Position numbers and translations under genes: made by a program. From Pseudomonadota bacterium (GTDB lineage: Bacteria > Pseudomonadota > Gammaproteobacteria > UBA5335), in the NCBI GenBank assembly GCA_002862965.1, contig PKCW01000232.1:1-9644 (forward strand): DNA of 9,644 nucleotides, read 5' to 3'. The stretch's first letter is position 1; every line of letters starts with the position of its first letter. Below, piece by piece: positions 1 to 6,308 of this stretch. The notes under the pieces were generated by a model, which worked only from the letters and a program-made list of their open reading frames with translations, ran no database searches and was not told the origin of the DNA.

Positions 1-167
1 CCGGTTTTCGCGGTCCTGCGGGCATGTCGCACAACAGGATTCGCCGCTTTGACCGCGTAGTGGATCGCACCATGACCTGCCGACCCTTGGCGTCTTGCCC
101 GGTTTGTGCCAGCCAGGCGAGCTGGGGACGCGGCGATGTCAACCCATTTCTTGGGGTGATCGGATGA
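1..167 (+). CDS. ThiF/E1-like adenylyltransferase, C-terminal end (partial)
   Basis: The third frame is open from the window edge to a TGA at 165-167, giving about 54 residues of a protein that begins outside the window. The visible tail holds a CPVC pair (codons 96-107) followed by GRGDVNPFLG before the stop. The stop overlaps the ATG of the next gene (ATGA at 164-167), so the two are probably translated as a coupled pair. The assignment to a ThiF-family E1-like enzyme rests mostly on context, because DUF6527-family genes are known to sit beside ThiF, E2-like and ubiquitin-like genes. The Cys pair would fit a zinc-binding tail. An E2 or other accessory component is the main alternative. That this is a real coding end is fairly sure; its identity is inferred. 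Confidence 0.5.
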   Translation, partial: GFRGPAGMSHNRIRRFDRVVDRTMTCRPLASCPVCASQASWGRGDVNPFLGVIG

Positions 168-505
168 CCATGAAGCGACTTATCGCGCGAGCGCTGCGCC
201 GGCTCGGGTGGCTGCAGTACAACCTGCTCGTTTACCCGGTTGCGCAGCATCCGGGCAATAATGCCGTGCCGCCGGGAGAGCTGTGGCTGGTCATCGACAC
301 CGGCGTCAAGAAGTGGGCTTGCATGAGCTGCCCCGGCGGTTGTGGCGTGCAGATATCACTTTCCCTTAACCCGGATCGACGACCCCGGTGGTCTGTCGAA
401 ACAGACTTCTGGGGGCGACCAACCATGTCGCCCTCCATCCACCAGCATCGGGCATGTTCCTGTCACTTCTGGGTAAAGAAGGGTTTGATCGAGTGGTGCC
501 GGTAG
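164..505 (+). CDS. DUF6527 family protein (ubiquitin-like conjugation system component)
   Basis: This is a 113-residue protein starting at the ATG at 164, which overlaps the upstream stop and follows a GGGG-type ribosome site at 153-156. An in-frame ATG at 170 is an alternative start. The central and C-terminal parts match my memory of the DUF6527 family: C53-x2-C56-x3-C60-G, then an HQH-RACSCHF cluster (H93, H95, C98, C100, H101) and a terminal WCR. The Cys/His pattern suggests a metal-binding fold. Family members are typically found in operons with a ThiF/E1-like protein, an E2-like protein and a (multi)ubiquitin-like protein. I recall these being called Bub-type systems, but could not check that name. 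The role in conjugation or deconjugation is inferred. This is the last gene of its operon; nothing convincing follows on the plus strand. Confidence 0.8.
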   Translation: MTMKRLIARALRRLGWLQYNLLVYPVAQHPGNNAVPPGELWLVIDTGVKKWACMSCPGGCGVQISLSLNPDRRPRWSVETDFWGRPTMSPSIHQHRACSCHFWVKKGLIEWCR

Positions 506-688
506 AGACCCACCCGGCACCATGTCCGGCCGATACGCAATCGACGCTGTCGTCGGCAAAGGTGCAGCCTTTGCCAAGCTCCGGGAGAAATCCACCATCC
601 GCTGGTCGACTGCTGTTTAATATCAGATTCCGAATATTCGTCCTTGCGGTTCAGTGACTCCAACTCATACGAGCTCTTGATTGCATCG

Positions 689-1212
689 TCAGGCTTTGGC
701 GGTGCGCTCATAGAAGTGGCTGCCGATCTGCCATTCGAGCTGGCGCACCGCGCGGCGCCTCGGCCTCGTAAAACCGACGGGTATGGTCATCCTTGACCGC
801 CAGCAGCCGGACATAGGCCGACCACAGCAACCTGAAGACCAGGGCCAGTTCGGAGAGGTCAAATTTCCGAGACAGCGTCTTGGAAATTGCCTCAAGGGGG
901 TAAGCGGCAAAGAAGCGCCGCATGTTTTCCAGGTTGTCCGGGCTGAACCCGCGCCCAAAGCGCGCCGTCAGACCGGCGGACAACCGCGCCATCAACTGCT
1001 CGCCGTAACCAGCCCGCCGCCTGCCTTTCTGCTCGGCTTCCACGATCCGGCGGCCAATCTCCCAATAGCTGGTCGTCATCAGCGCATTGACACTGCCCGC
1101 CGCTGCTTGGCGCGCGGCATCCAGCAGTTCCACGATGCCGCCCTGGATGCCAGCATATCCAGCCCCGGTAAGGCGGCGGATTCCCCACTGCTGCGGGCGT
1201 CTTCCTTGTCAT
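689..1212 (-). pseudogene. DUF1016 (YhcG N-terminal-like) gene remnant, frameshifted and truncated
   Basis: The middle of this segment (about 755-1140) reads as a DUF1016 N-terminal domain: ELLDAARQAAAGSVNAL, SYWEIGRRIVEAEQ, NLENMRRFFAAYP, then LSELALVFRLLW. The natural start is the ATG at 1212, which overlaps the integrase stop (ATGA) and has a GGAGGTGA ribosome site inside the integrase end. That frame (MTRKTPAAVGN) is not the frame of the domain, and a third frame supplies LPGLDMLAS in between, so one or two indels lie between about 1130 and 1185. Another indel near 745 moves the expected VRQLEWQIGSHFYERTA into a different frame, which stops at 689. The PDDEXK nuclease half expected in full-length YhcG proteins is absent. 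The gene is therefore almost certainly dead. Sequencing error could explain one indel but not the missing C-terminus. Confidence 0.8.
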
Positions 1213-2408
1213 GCTGTCACCTCCATAGAACGGGACGCCCCGGTAATCGCCAGCCGCCGATTCGCCACCAGCTCGGCGGCATCTCGCACCGGCTTGTCCT
1301 CGGTATGTACGTAGTGCATAAACATCGCAACGGTCTTGTGACCTGTGAGCTTCATGCCCACTTTGGTTGGCACGCCTGAGTTGGCAATGTCGGTCGTCGC
1401 TCGATGGCGGATGCCGTGCGTGCCGACGTGCGGCACGCCCGCGGCCTTGAGCACGCGCTTCCAGCCGCCATAGTGTTCGCCATGCGTCAGATGCCGGGCC
1501 GGGTCGTTGGGCGACGGCAGGACGTAGGGGGAGCCCTCCCGGCGCGGCGCCGTCGAAAGCAGCCGATAGGCTTCCTCGCTCATGGGTTTGGAAATGCCGC
1601 CGGTCTTGCTGTCGGGCCAGACGACGCGGCGCTTTTCCAGATCAACCCAGCCCCATTCGAGCGGGCAGATTTCGGAGCGGCGGGCGGCAAACTCGAATTG
1701 CAGGCGGATCGCCAGCGGGATGACGTAGTTCTCCAGTCCCTCGGCTTCCAAGTGCTCTAGGTGACGGAAGATCCGCACCAGTTCATCGTCCACGATGAGC
1801 CGGGTTTCCTTGCCGGGCGGAAACATCGGGACGTGGCGGCACGGGTTTGTGCCGTCCGGGCGCAACCCCCACACTTCGGCCAGGTTGAACATCTTGCGCA
1901 ACACGCCGAAGGTGCGGTTCGCCTCGGCCGGCTTGTGGGCCAGCTTCTTCATCAGCGCGGCCACGTCCGGGCGCTTCACGTCCTGCACCTTCATCCGGCC
2001 CATGATCGGGATGATGCAGCGGTCGATGACGCCCTGATAGCCGCGCTGCGTGCTGGGCTTGTTGCGCTGCTTGGAGTAGTCCTCCATGAAGGTGTGGCAA
2101 TACTCCTTCATGGTCTGTGCCTTGCGGGCGGCGGCCTTAGCCGCGCTGGGGTCGCCGCCCCGGCGCACCTCGGCCAGCCACTCCTGCGCCATGACACGGG
2201 CCTGCTCGACGGTCAGTTCGCCGTACTGGCCCAGGGCCGGCTTGCGGCGCTCGCCGGCGTTCGTCCGGTACTGGAGCATGAACACCTTGCGGCCGGCCGG
2301 GGTGATCTTGCACAGGAAGCCGGGCACCACGGTGTCCCGCAGTTCGATGGCCTGCGCCTGGGGCTTGGCGGCATCGACAGCGGATTTGGTGAGTTTGATT
2401 CTTGCCAT
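1209..2408 (-). CDS. tyrosine-type site-specific integrase (DUF4102 N-terminus)
   Basis: This is a 399-residue phage/island-type integrase. Residues about 5-60 form the arm-binding DUF4102-type domain (LTKSAVDAAKP, ELRDTVVPGF, LQYR). Residues about 97-190 form the SAM-like core-binding domain, and about 205-390 the catalytic domain. All catalytic residues are visible: R243 (ARRSEI), K268 (DSKTG), H331-G-I-R334, H357 (TGHKT) and nucleophile Y366 (MHYVH), so the enzyme should be active. The start at 2408 was chosen over an in-frame ATG 36 bases upstream because GAGGAG lies just before it and the family's N-terminus begins there. It overlaps the DUF1016 remnant by four bases and is preceded by a short perfect dyad. 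It would insert and excise an element, but I found no convincing attachment site or tRNA gene nearby. Confidence 0.95.
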   Translation of the reverse strand: MARIKLTKSAVDAAKPQAQAIELRDTVVPGFLCKITPAGRKVFMLQYRTNAGERRKPALGQYGELTVEQARVMAQEWLAEVRRGGDPSAAKAAARKAQTMKEYCHTFMEDYSKQRNKPSTQRGYQGVIDRCIIPIMGRMKVQDVKRPDVAALMKKLAHKPAEANRTFGVLRKMFNLAEVWGLRPDGTNPCRHVPMFPPGKETRLIVDDELVRIFRHLEHLEAEGLENYVIPLAIRLQFEFAARRSEICPLEWGWVDLEKRRVVWPDSKTGGISKPMSEEAYRLLSTAPRREGSPYVLPSPNDPARHLTHGEHYGGWKRVLKAAGVPHVGTHGIRHRATTDIANSGVPTKVGMKLTGHKTVAMFMHYVHTEDKPVRDAAELVANRRLAITGASRSMEVTA

Positions 2409-2413
2409 GATGA

Positions 2414-2435
2414 CTCCTCGGAAACCTCGGTTTCC
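2414..2435 (-). promoter_or_regulatory. dyad beside the integrase ribosome site
   Basis: A perfect 7-bp inverted repeat, GGAAACC at 2420-2426 and GGTTTCC at 2429-2435 with a two-base spacer, directly abuts the integrase ribosome site (GAGGAG on the minus strand, 2414-2419). It could be an operator or could form a tight hairpin limiting ribosome access. The rest of 2436-2583 shows no strong promoter and no gene. Confidence 0.4.
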
Positions 2436-2583
2436 AAGAGCCACATGGGAGCCACGCGACCGGAAGCCGGGTCAAGTTTCGGAAAGCACCGGCATATGAT
2501 GGACGCGCCTAAGTCCTTGATAAACCTGCTGTAGCGGGCCTGGGCGCAGTCCAGCGAAGTGCCGGGCTGGAGTCATCGTCAAA

Positions 2584-2609
2584 CAAAAAAAACCCGGCAG
2601 AGCCGGGTC
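2584..2609 (-). terminator. rho-independent terminator of the helicase cassette
   Basis: The 7-bp arms ACCCGGC (2592-2598) and GCCGGGT (2602-2608) pair perfectly around a three-base loop. On the minus strand the stem runs straight into an uninterrupted T tract (A run at 2585-2591 on the plus strand). It lies about 20 bases after the helicase stop codon, so it ends the minus-strand cassette and insulates the integrase. Confidence 0.92.
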
Positions 2610-2629
2610 AATCTGAGGTCATGTCATCA

Positions 2630-4927
2630 TCAGGCAGCGAGCAACTGCTTGGCCAATACCATCTCCAGGGCGTCCTCGTCCTGGTTCAGCACGTCCAGCC
2701 CGCTCTCCGGCATGTCGCCGGACGTGGACTGGCTCACCGTCACCTTCTGGCCCATCAGCCGCAGGCAATCCATCTGGGTGCTTCCCGCGTAGCCGAAGAA
2801 ATGCACCTCGACGGCTTGTTTCTGCCCGATCCGCCAGGACCGCCGGGCCGCCTGTTGCAGCGTAAACACGTTGTAACCCGTGTTCATGAATGCAATGGTC
2901 GGAAACTCCAGCATGTCCAGCCCGGTCTTGACCAACTCGGGGTTGGTGATCACCACCTCAACCCCCCGATCCACCTGGTCCAGCAGCCATTCCTCACGCC
3001 TGGCTGCTTCGACCGATGCCCGCAGCACCGCGACCTTGAACCCCTCCCGTTCCAGATGGGCTTTCATTCGCGTGGTCGTGTCACGGGTCCCGGTGTAGGT
3101 GGTATAAGCCAGCACCCGCCGTCCCAGGGCCTTATTGTCCCGACACAGGGCCAACAAGGCCTCTTCCTTGGGCGACAGCTCATCCGCCGCCAGTTGCGCC
3201 GGCACATAGGCCAGCACCCGGCCCGTCCGGGGGTGTTTCACCACCTCCGTCCGGAAACAGGTCTCCGGCCAGGCCAAGAGCGCATTGAGCACCACCCCCA
3301 GCAAGGTCTTGTCCCCCTTGCGTAAGGCTTCGCGCAGGGCGGTCACCAATTCCCCCTTGAGCTTGGAATAGGCGCTCTCCATGACCGGATTCATGGGGAT
3401 GGGTGTCATCACCTCCCGGTAGGGCGGCAGGACATTCCCGCCGATATCCCGAAGCTTGAGAAACACCGTATACGGCAGTACATGCCGCAAGATGCCCTCG
3501 GCCCCGAAACCCGGCGCCATGGCCACCCGATGGCTGGTCTTGCGCCCCTTGGCGGTCTTGTGATTCCCGCCCTCGGTCTCGGTATAGATGTCCTTCAATA
3601 CGCCGTGGGCGCGCATGAAGCCCATCGCGGCTGGCCCCATGGATCCCTGGGGATTCGGCTTGTAACCCTCCTCGATCATGCGGCCCGGCATGAGCCGGAA
3701 CAGCAGATAGAACAGGTCCGTGGCATAGCCCCCCATCAGGGTCCCCGTCAGCAGGACGACCTTCCGGGCCTTGTTGGCCAATACCCCCATGGCCTGGCCT
3801 TGAGCCGATCCCTCGACCTTGTACTCATGGCCTTCATCCACTGCCATCAGATCGAAATAACCGTCCGGGAGGTAGCGCTTTATGAACTCCGATGCCTGGT
3901 AGCCGCCTTGTCCCAGCGAAAACTCCCGACTGGACAGGGCCCGCTCCAAGCGACGGGCCTGGGAGTCCGAAAACACCAGGTTGCCGTCTTCGTCCATCAG
4001 GTTGACCAGCCGGTGGACGTTATCGCCCAGCATTTCCCCCAGCAGCTCTTCCCCGAAATGATTGATCAACCGCTCCGCCCGCTTGGGTCCGATGGTCGGC
4101 AGATCCTCCAGTGCCTCACGCACCAGATCCCGCTTCCCCTTGGCCGCCCCCTTGGGGCGATGCAGGGTCCACAGGACCGCCTTGCAGGCCTGGCAATGCA
4201 ATTGCTGGTCCTGGGGCAGTAGATCAGCCAGTAGCGGCGCGCCATCATCGGGATTCAGCACCGCCCGCCCACAATCCGGGCAGGCGGCGAAGCCGCGCCG
4301 GTCCGTATGGACAACCGGGTCATCCTTACCCCCCGTGACCACCACCCGCCGCCGCACGATGGCCGGCTTCCAGTGATAGCCCATCCGCATCCGTACCCGC
4401 CCGAGTACAAAGAACTCGGGGCCCGGATGGGGCTTTGCCCCCAGCGCTGCGCGCAACGCCAAGAGCTTGGCCAGCGTGTCGGGTCCGTTGAGAACGGTCA
4501 CCTTGGCGTTCGGTACGGTTTCCAGTACCTCCCGCCGCCACTTGTAGACCAGGTGGGGCGGCGACAGCACCAGGCAGCGCCGCAGGCCTTCCCGATTGGC
4601 GATCGCCGCCAGGGCGATTGCCATCATGGTCTTGCCCGTTCCCATCTCGGCATTAAGTACCGCCGCCGGCTCGTCCTGATCGAACAGCAGCCGGGACAGG
4701 GCCTGGACCGCATCCCGCTGGGCCGGGAAGGGCTGGCGCAGTAATCCATTCATAACGGCATCCCGGCGTGGATCCGGGGTTCCGTCATAAACCGGCGGGA
4801 TGGTCCTGGAAACCGCTTCCAGCAGACCATCCCGGCAGTTGTCGATGAAGTCCCCCAGGGACATCACCAGTGCCTCGTTCTCCTCGGTGGAGACCGGGGT
4901 CATCGTTTCAGTGTCTTGCACTTGCAT
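2630..4927 (-). CDS. SNF2-like DEAD/DEAH-box helicase with embedded zinc ribbon
   Basis: This is a 765-residue superfamily 2 helicase-like ATPase. Walker A is AEMGTGKT (93-100), the Walker B/DEAH-type box is DEGH (364-367), motif III is TGTLMGG (394-400), and motif VI is in QQAARRSWRIGQ (691-702), the form typical of SNF2-type ATPases. Between motifs I and II lies an unusually long stretch with a CPDC/CQAC zinc ribbon (C216, C219, C245, C248), followed by a helix-hairpin-helix-like LPTIGPKRAERLINHFG (about 276-292). Both suggest nucleic-acid contact. The start at 4927 has GGAGAG 8 bases upstream; an upstream in-frame start would run through the structured leader and lacks a site. It is the last gene of the cassette. 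Such helicases are common on plasmids and integrative elements. Remodelling of DNA or DNA-protein complexes is inferred, and the exact role is unknown. Confidence 0.92.
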   Translation of the reverse strand: MQVQDTETMTPVSTEENEALVMSLGDFIDNCRDGLLEAVSRTIPPVYDGTPDPRRDAVMNGLLRQPFPAQRDAVQALSRLLFDQDEPAAVLNAEMGTGKTMMAIALAAIANREGLRRCLVLSPPHLVYKWRREVLETVPNAKVTVLNGPDTLAKLLALRAALGAKPHPGPEFFVLGRVRMRMGYHWKPAIVRRRVVVTGGKDDPVVHTDRRGFAACPDCGRAVLNPDDGAPLLADLLPQDQQLHCQACKAVLWTLHRPKGAAKGKRDLVREALEDLPTIGPKRAERLINHFGEELLGEMLGDNVHRLVNLMDEDGNLVFSDSQARRLERALSSREFSLGQGGYQASEFIKRYLPDGYFDLMAVDEGHEYKVEGSAQGQAMGVLANKARKVVLLTGTLMGGYATDLFYLLFRLMPGRMIEEGYKPNPQGSMGPAAMGFMRAHGVLKDIYTETEGGNHKTAKGRKTSHRVAMAPGFGAEGILRHVLPYTVFLKLRDIGGNVLPPYREVMTPIPMNPVMESAYSKLKGELVTALREALRKGDKTLLGVVLNALLAWPETCFRTEVVKHPRTGRVLAYVPAQLAADELSPKEEALLALCRDNKALGRRVLAYTTYTGTRDTTTRMKAHLEREGFKVAVLRASVEAARREEWLLDQVDRGVEVVITNPELVKTGLDMLEFPTIAFMNTGYNVFTLQQAARRSWRIGQKQAVEVHFFGYAGSTQMDCLRLMGQKVTVSQSTSGDMPESGLDVLNQDEDALEMVLAKQLLAA

Positions 4928-4989
4928 GGTTCGCTCTCCAAAAAAAAGAGGGCGAACCACCCCAAGGGGCGATACGCCCCCAGGGGGTT
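4928..4989 (-). promoter_or_regulatory. structured leader of the helicase gene, ribosome-site hairpin
   Basis: GGTTCGC (4928-4934) and GCGAACC (4952-4958) form a perfect 7-bp stem that ends exactly at the start codon. Inside it, CTC/GAG can add pairs, and the loop is an eight-base T run on the minus strand. The GGAGAG ribosome site lies within this hairpin, so folding should hide it. Just upstream, GGGGCG (4966-4971) and CGCCCC (4975-4980) form a second hairpin, flanked by CCCC (4960-4963) and GGGG (4983-4986), which can extend it. A competing attenuator fold is possible because of the T run. No experimental support is available from sequence alone. Confidence 0.55.
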
Positions 4990-4999
4990 GTTTAATCAA

Positions 5000-5392
5000 T
5001 CAACGGCCGACTACCTTCAGGGCCGCCGCATAGGCTTCATCCAGATCTTCCCAGGCTATGGATCCGCCGTTCGCGCCTGCTTCATAGGCTGCTACCAGCA
5101 GCGCTGCAGCCTGGCGGGCGGCATTGTCCTGGCGTATGGCCAGGACTGACGCATCTGGTGGCGGATATACCCCGCCTTCTGGTAAGGCCTGCTCGATCCC
5201 GAACTCCAGGGCACCATCATCGACTTCCTCATACTCATCGAGGAGCAAGGGCATGGTCTCGGTGTCCGCCCAGAGCGTGCCCTCGTCGAACTCGGCCCGA
5301 GCTTTTTCCAAGGCCTCCTCTTCCGATTCGGCTTCGATACCCACCATGACCCGATGCTCATAGGGCAGCGTATAACTGACAATGAATTTCAT
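5000..5392 (-). CDS. acidic protein with DpnD/PcfM-like N-terminal domain
   Basis: This is a 130-residue, strongly acidic protein. Its first 50 residues (MKFIVSYTLPYEHRVMVGIE, then AESEEEALEKARAEFDEG) follow the strand-strand-helix pattern of the DpnD/PcfM C-terminal-type domain, in which EA-SEEEAxEKA is characteristic. The remainder holds an acidic stretch (LLLDEYEEVDD) and an Ala-rich helix near the C-terminus. The start at 5392 was chosen over one 30 bases upstream because the AGGAG site at 5400-5404 is spaced for it and the domain begins there. It lies 72 bases before the helicase start, in the same direction, and should share its transcript. DpnD/PcfM-like domains occur on mobile elements without a firm biochemical role. 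The family match is tentative; that the gene is real is well supported. Confidence 0.75.
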   Translation of the reverse strand: MKFIVSYTLPYEHRVMVGIEAESEEEALEKARAEFDEGTLWADTETMPLLLDEYEEVDDGALEFGIEQALPEGGVYPPPDASVLAIRQDNAARQAAALLVAAYEAGANGGSIAWEDLDEAYAAALKVVGR

Positions 5393-5399
5393 TGCTGTA

Positions 5400-5453
5400 C
5401 TCCTGAAAAGGAGACCGCCCAACCCCGAAGGGCCAGGCGGCCCCTTGGGGTTG
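5400..5453 (-). promoter_or_regulatory. structured leader of the DpnD/PcfM-like gene
   Basis: CTCCT (5400-5404) and AGGAG (5409-5413) pair around a four-base loop, which places the AGGAG ribosome site inside a stem. Immediately upstream is a much longer hairpin: CAACCCC (5420-5426) pairs with GGGGTTG (5447-5453), and AAGGG with CC (5428-5434) pairs with GG and CCCTT (5439-5446), giving about 14 base pairs with two single-base bulges. A CCGCC/GGCGG alternative (5414-5418 with 5436-5440) competes with it, so the leader may switch between two folds. Confidence 0.5.
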
Positions 5454-5465
5454 CGTGAGAGATTG

Positions 5466-5494
5466 AAAACTTATCCACAGCTACCGTGGATAAG
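5466..5494 (-). terminator. inverted repeat made of two DnaA-box-like sequences; possible weak terminator
   Basis: CTTATCCAC (5470-5478) and GTGGATAAG (5486-5494) form a perfect 9-bp inverted repeat around a 7-base spacer. On the minus strand the stem follows the DUF6927 stop codon by 17 bases and runs into TTTTC, so it could be a weak intrinsic terminator or a processing stem. The left arm also reads TTATCCACA, a perfect DnaA box, and the right arm is the same box in inverse orientation with one mismatch at the last base. Which role is real cannot be decided from sequence. Confidence 0.4.
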
Positions 5495-5511
5495 CCTGTT
5501 GATGACGCCAG

Positions 5512-6063
5512 TCAGATGCCGGTATGCGCCTGTTGGGTCACAGGTTTGTAACAGACGGCCAATTTTTGGCCATCGGGCTCCTGCATGACCTCACCCAGGA
5601 CGGCCCGGTTGAGTCGATACCGGGTTCCTTGATATTCCCCTTGCAGGGGGTTGGCACTGGTTATCCTCACCCAAGGAATGGTGCATCCGATCAGCGCGAC
5701 CTGCTGGCCCACGCTGAACCGGCGACCGCGCCTGGCATGGTATTCCCGGACTTTCTGCCGCCATTGCGGATTCCGCTCTGGCGCGAGGCTTAGGTATTTC
5801 AGGGGGCAGGTGTAGTAATAAGGACCCATGGATTCGTCCATGCCCTTATACCCCCACCACTCCCGATCTTTTTGCAACAGATCGCAGCCAATGAACGAGT
5901 CGCTACCACCTGTGTTTCTATTGCTGATCTGATTTACCGTCCAAAGGACATTCCCTCGGACCGCGTGGGCGAGTACTTTTCGCTCCCACTCGGGGCCAAA
6001 GTCGTCCGCCAACAGATCATTGATGAGCTCCTGTTTGGAGCATTTGCGATACAACCATCCCAT
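5512..6063 (-). CDS. DUF6927 domain-containing protein
   Basis: This is a 183-residue protein that I recognise as the DUF6927 type by its MGWLYRK-type start, ELINDLLADD, the RGNVLWTV strand and the conserved GYKGMDESMGP (71-81) followed by CPLKYLSLAP. The C-terminal half (RFSVGQQVALIGCTIPWVRI, then YRLNRAVLGEVM) looks like a small beta-rich domain. The function of the family is unknown; members are typical of plasmids and integrative elements. The start at 6063 is set by AAGGAG seven bases upstream and by the conserved MGWLY; a start nine codons earlier would begin inside the leader hairpin. It is the third gene of the cassette. Its leader is a near-copy of that of the DUF932 gene, which implies shared control. 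Five Cys are present (C8, C60, C86, C127, C171) without an evident metal motif. Confidence 0.8.
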   Translation of the reverse strand: MGWLYRKCSKQELINDLLADDFGPEWERKVLAHAVRGNVLWTVNQISNRNTGGSDSFIGCDLLQKDREWWGYKGMDESMGPYYYTCPLKYLSLAPERNPQWRQKVREYHARRGRRFSVGQQVALIGCTIPWVRITSANPLQGEYQGTRYRLNRAVLGEVMQEPDGQKLAVCYKPVTQQAHTGI

Positions 6064-6216
6064 GACTTTCTCCTTGAACAAAAAAGCCAAGGAGAGCCAC
6101 GGCGACGCCGGGGACTACTCCCCAGCGGGTTGATGAAACGGATCCCAGCCTAAATGGCTGCGCCCTGCTACCGGATCCGGCAGGGCTTGTGGGCGCGGTG
6201 ATTGACCCTCACCGCG
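6061..6216 (-). repeat. structured leader element, copy 1 (before DUF6927)
   Basis: Bases 6061-6196 are repeated at 7643-7778 with about seven substitutions and two one-base indels. Read as minus-strand RNA (5' end at high coordinates) the element holds: a stem CGCGGTG/CACCGCG (6194-6200, 6210-6216); GCCCTGC/GCAGGGC (6162-6168, 6180-6186) enclosing the palindrome CCGGATCCGG; CAGCC/GGCTG (6146-6150, 6156-6160); GGGGA/TCCCC (6110-6114, 6119-6123); and TCTCCTTG/CAAGGAGA (6069-6076, 6088-6095), which hides the ribosome site AAGGAG. Only the first stem lies outside the sequence-conserved part. It is likely a cis-acting translational control element. Confidence 0.75.
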
Positions 6217-6242
6217 GGGGTTTGAACATCGATCGACCTGAT

Positions 6243-6299
6243 GGTCTTTCCGCAAGGCCCAGCCGGACCTTGTGGAAAGACCCCGCCCATGGGGGCGGG
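6243..6299. repeat. two adjacent hairpins between the DUF1640-like and DUF6927 genes
   Basis: GGTCTTTCC-G-CAAGG (6243-6257) and CCTTG-T-GGAAAGACC (6268-6282) form a 15-bp inverted repeat with one non-Watson-Crick position, around a 10-base loop. Next to it CCCGCCC (6282-6288) and GGGCGGG (6293-6299) form a second, perfect hairpin. Neither has a T tract on either side, so they are not typical intrinsic terminators. They could be RNA-processing or mRNA-stability stems between cistrons, or protein-binding dyads. The whole 6197-6308 gap holds no gene. Confidence 0.5.
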
Positions 6300-6308
6300 A
6301 AGTCACAT

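Noticed and set aside
522..620. A 32-codon plus-strand open frame after the DUF6527 gene
   Set aside because: It has no clear ribosome site and no recognisable family, and it is short enough to occur by chance. It might be a broken gene start; I saw nothing else in 506-688.
1404..2534. Two long plus-strand open frames (1404-1760 and 1761-2534)
   Set aside because: They are antisense to the integrase, whose catalytic residues are all intact; their products are low-complexity and resemble no family.
2445..2630. Possible tRNA gene or attachment site next to the integrase
   Set aside because: No cloverleaf arms or T-loop sequence could be traced on either strand, and no second attachment copy is visible.
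2621..4744. Several plus-strand open frames of 77-246 codons
   Set aside because: They lie within the helicase gene on the other strand and show only mirrored codon bias.
5466..5494. Possible replication origin
   Set aside because: Only two DnaA-box-like sequences are present. There are no iterons, no AT-rich unwinding region and no replication initiator gene in the window.
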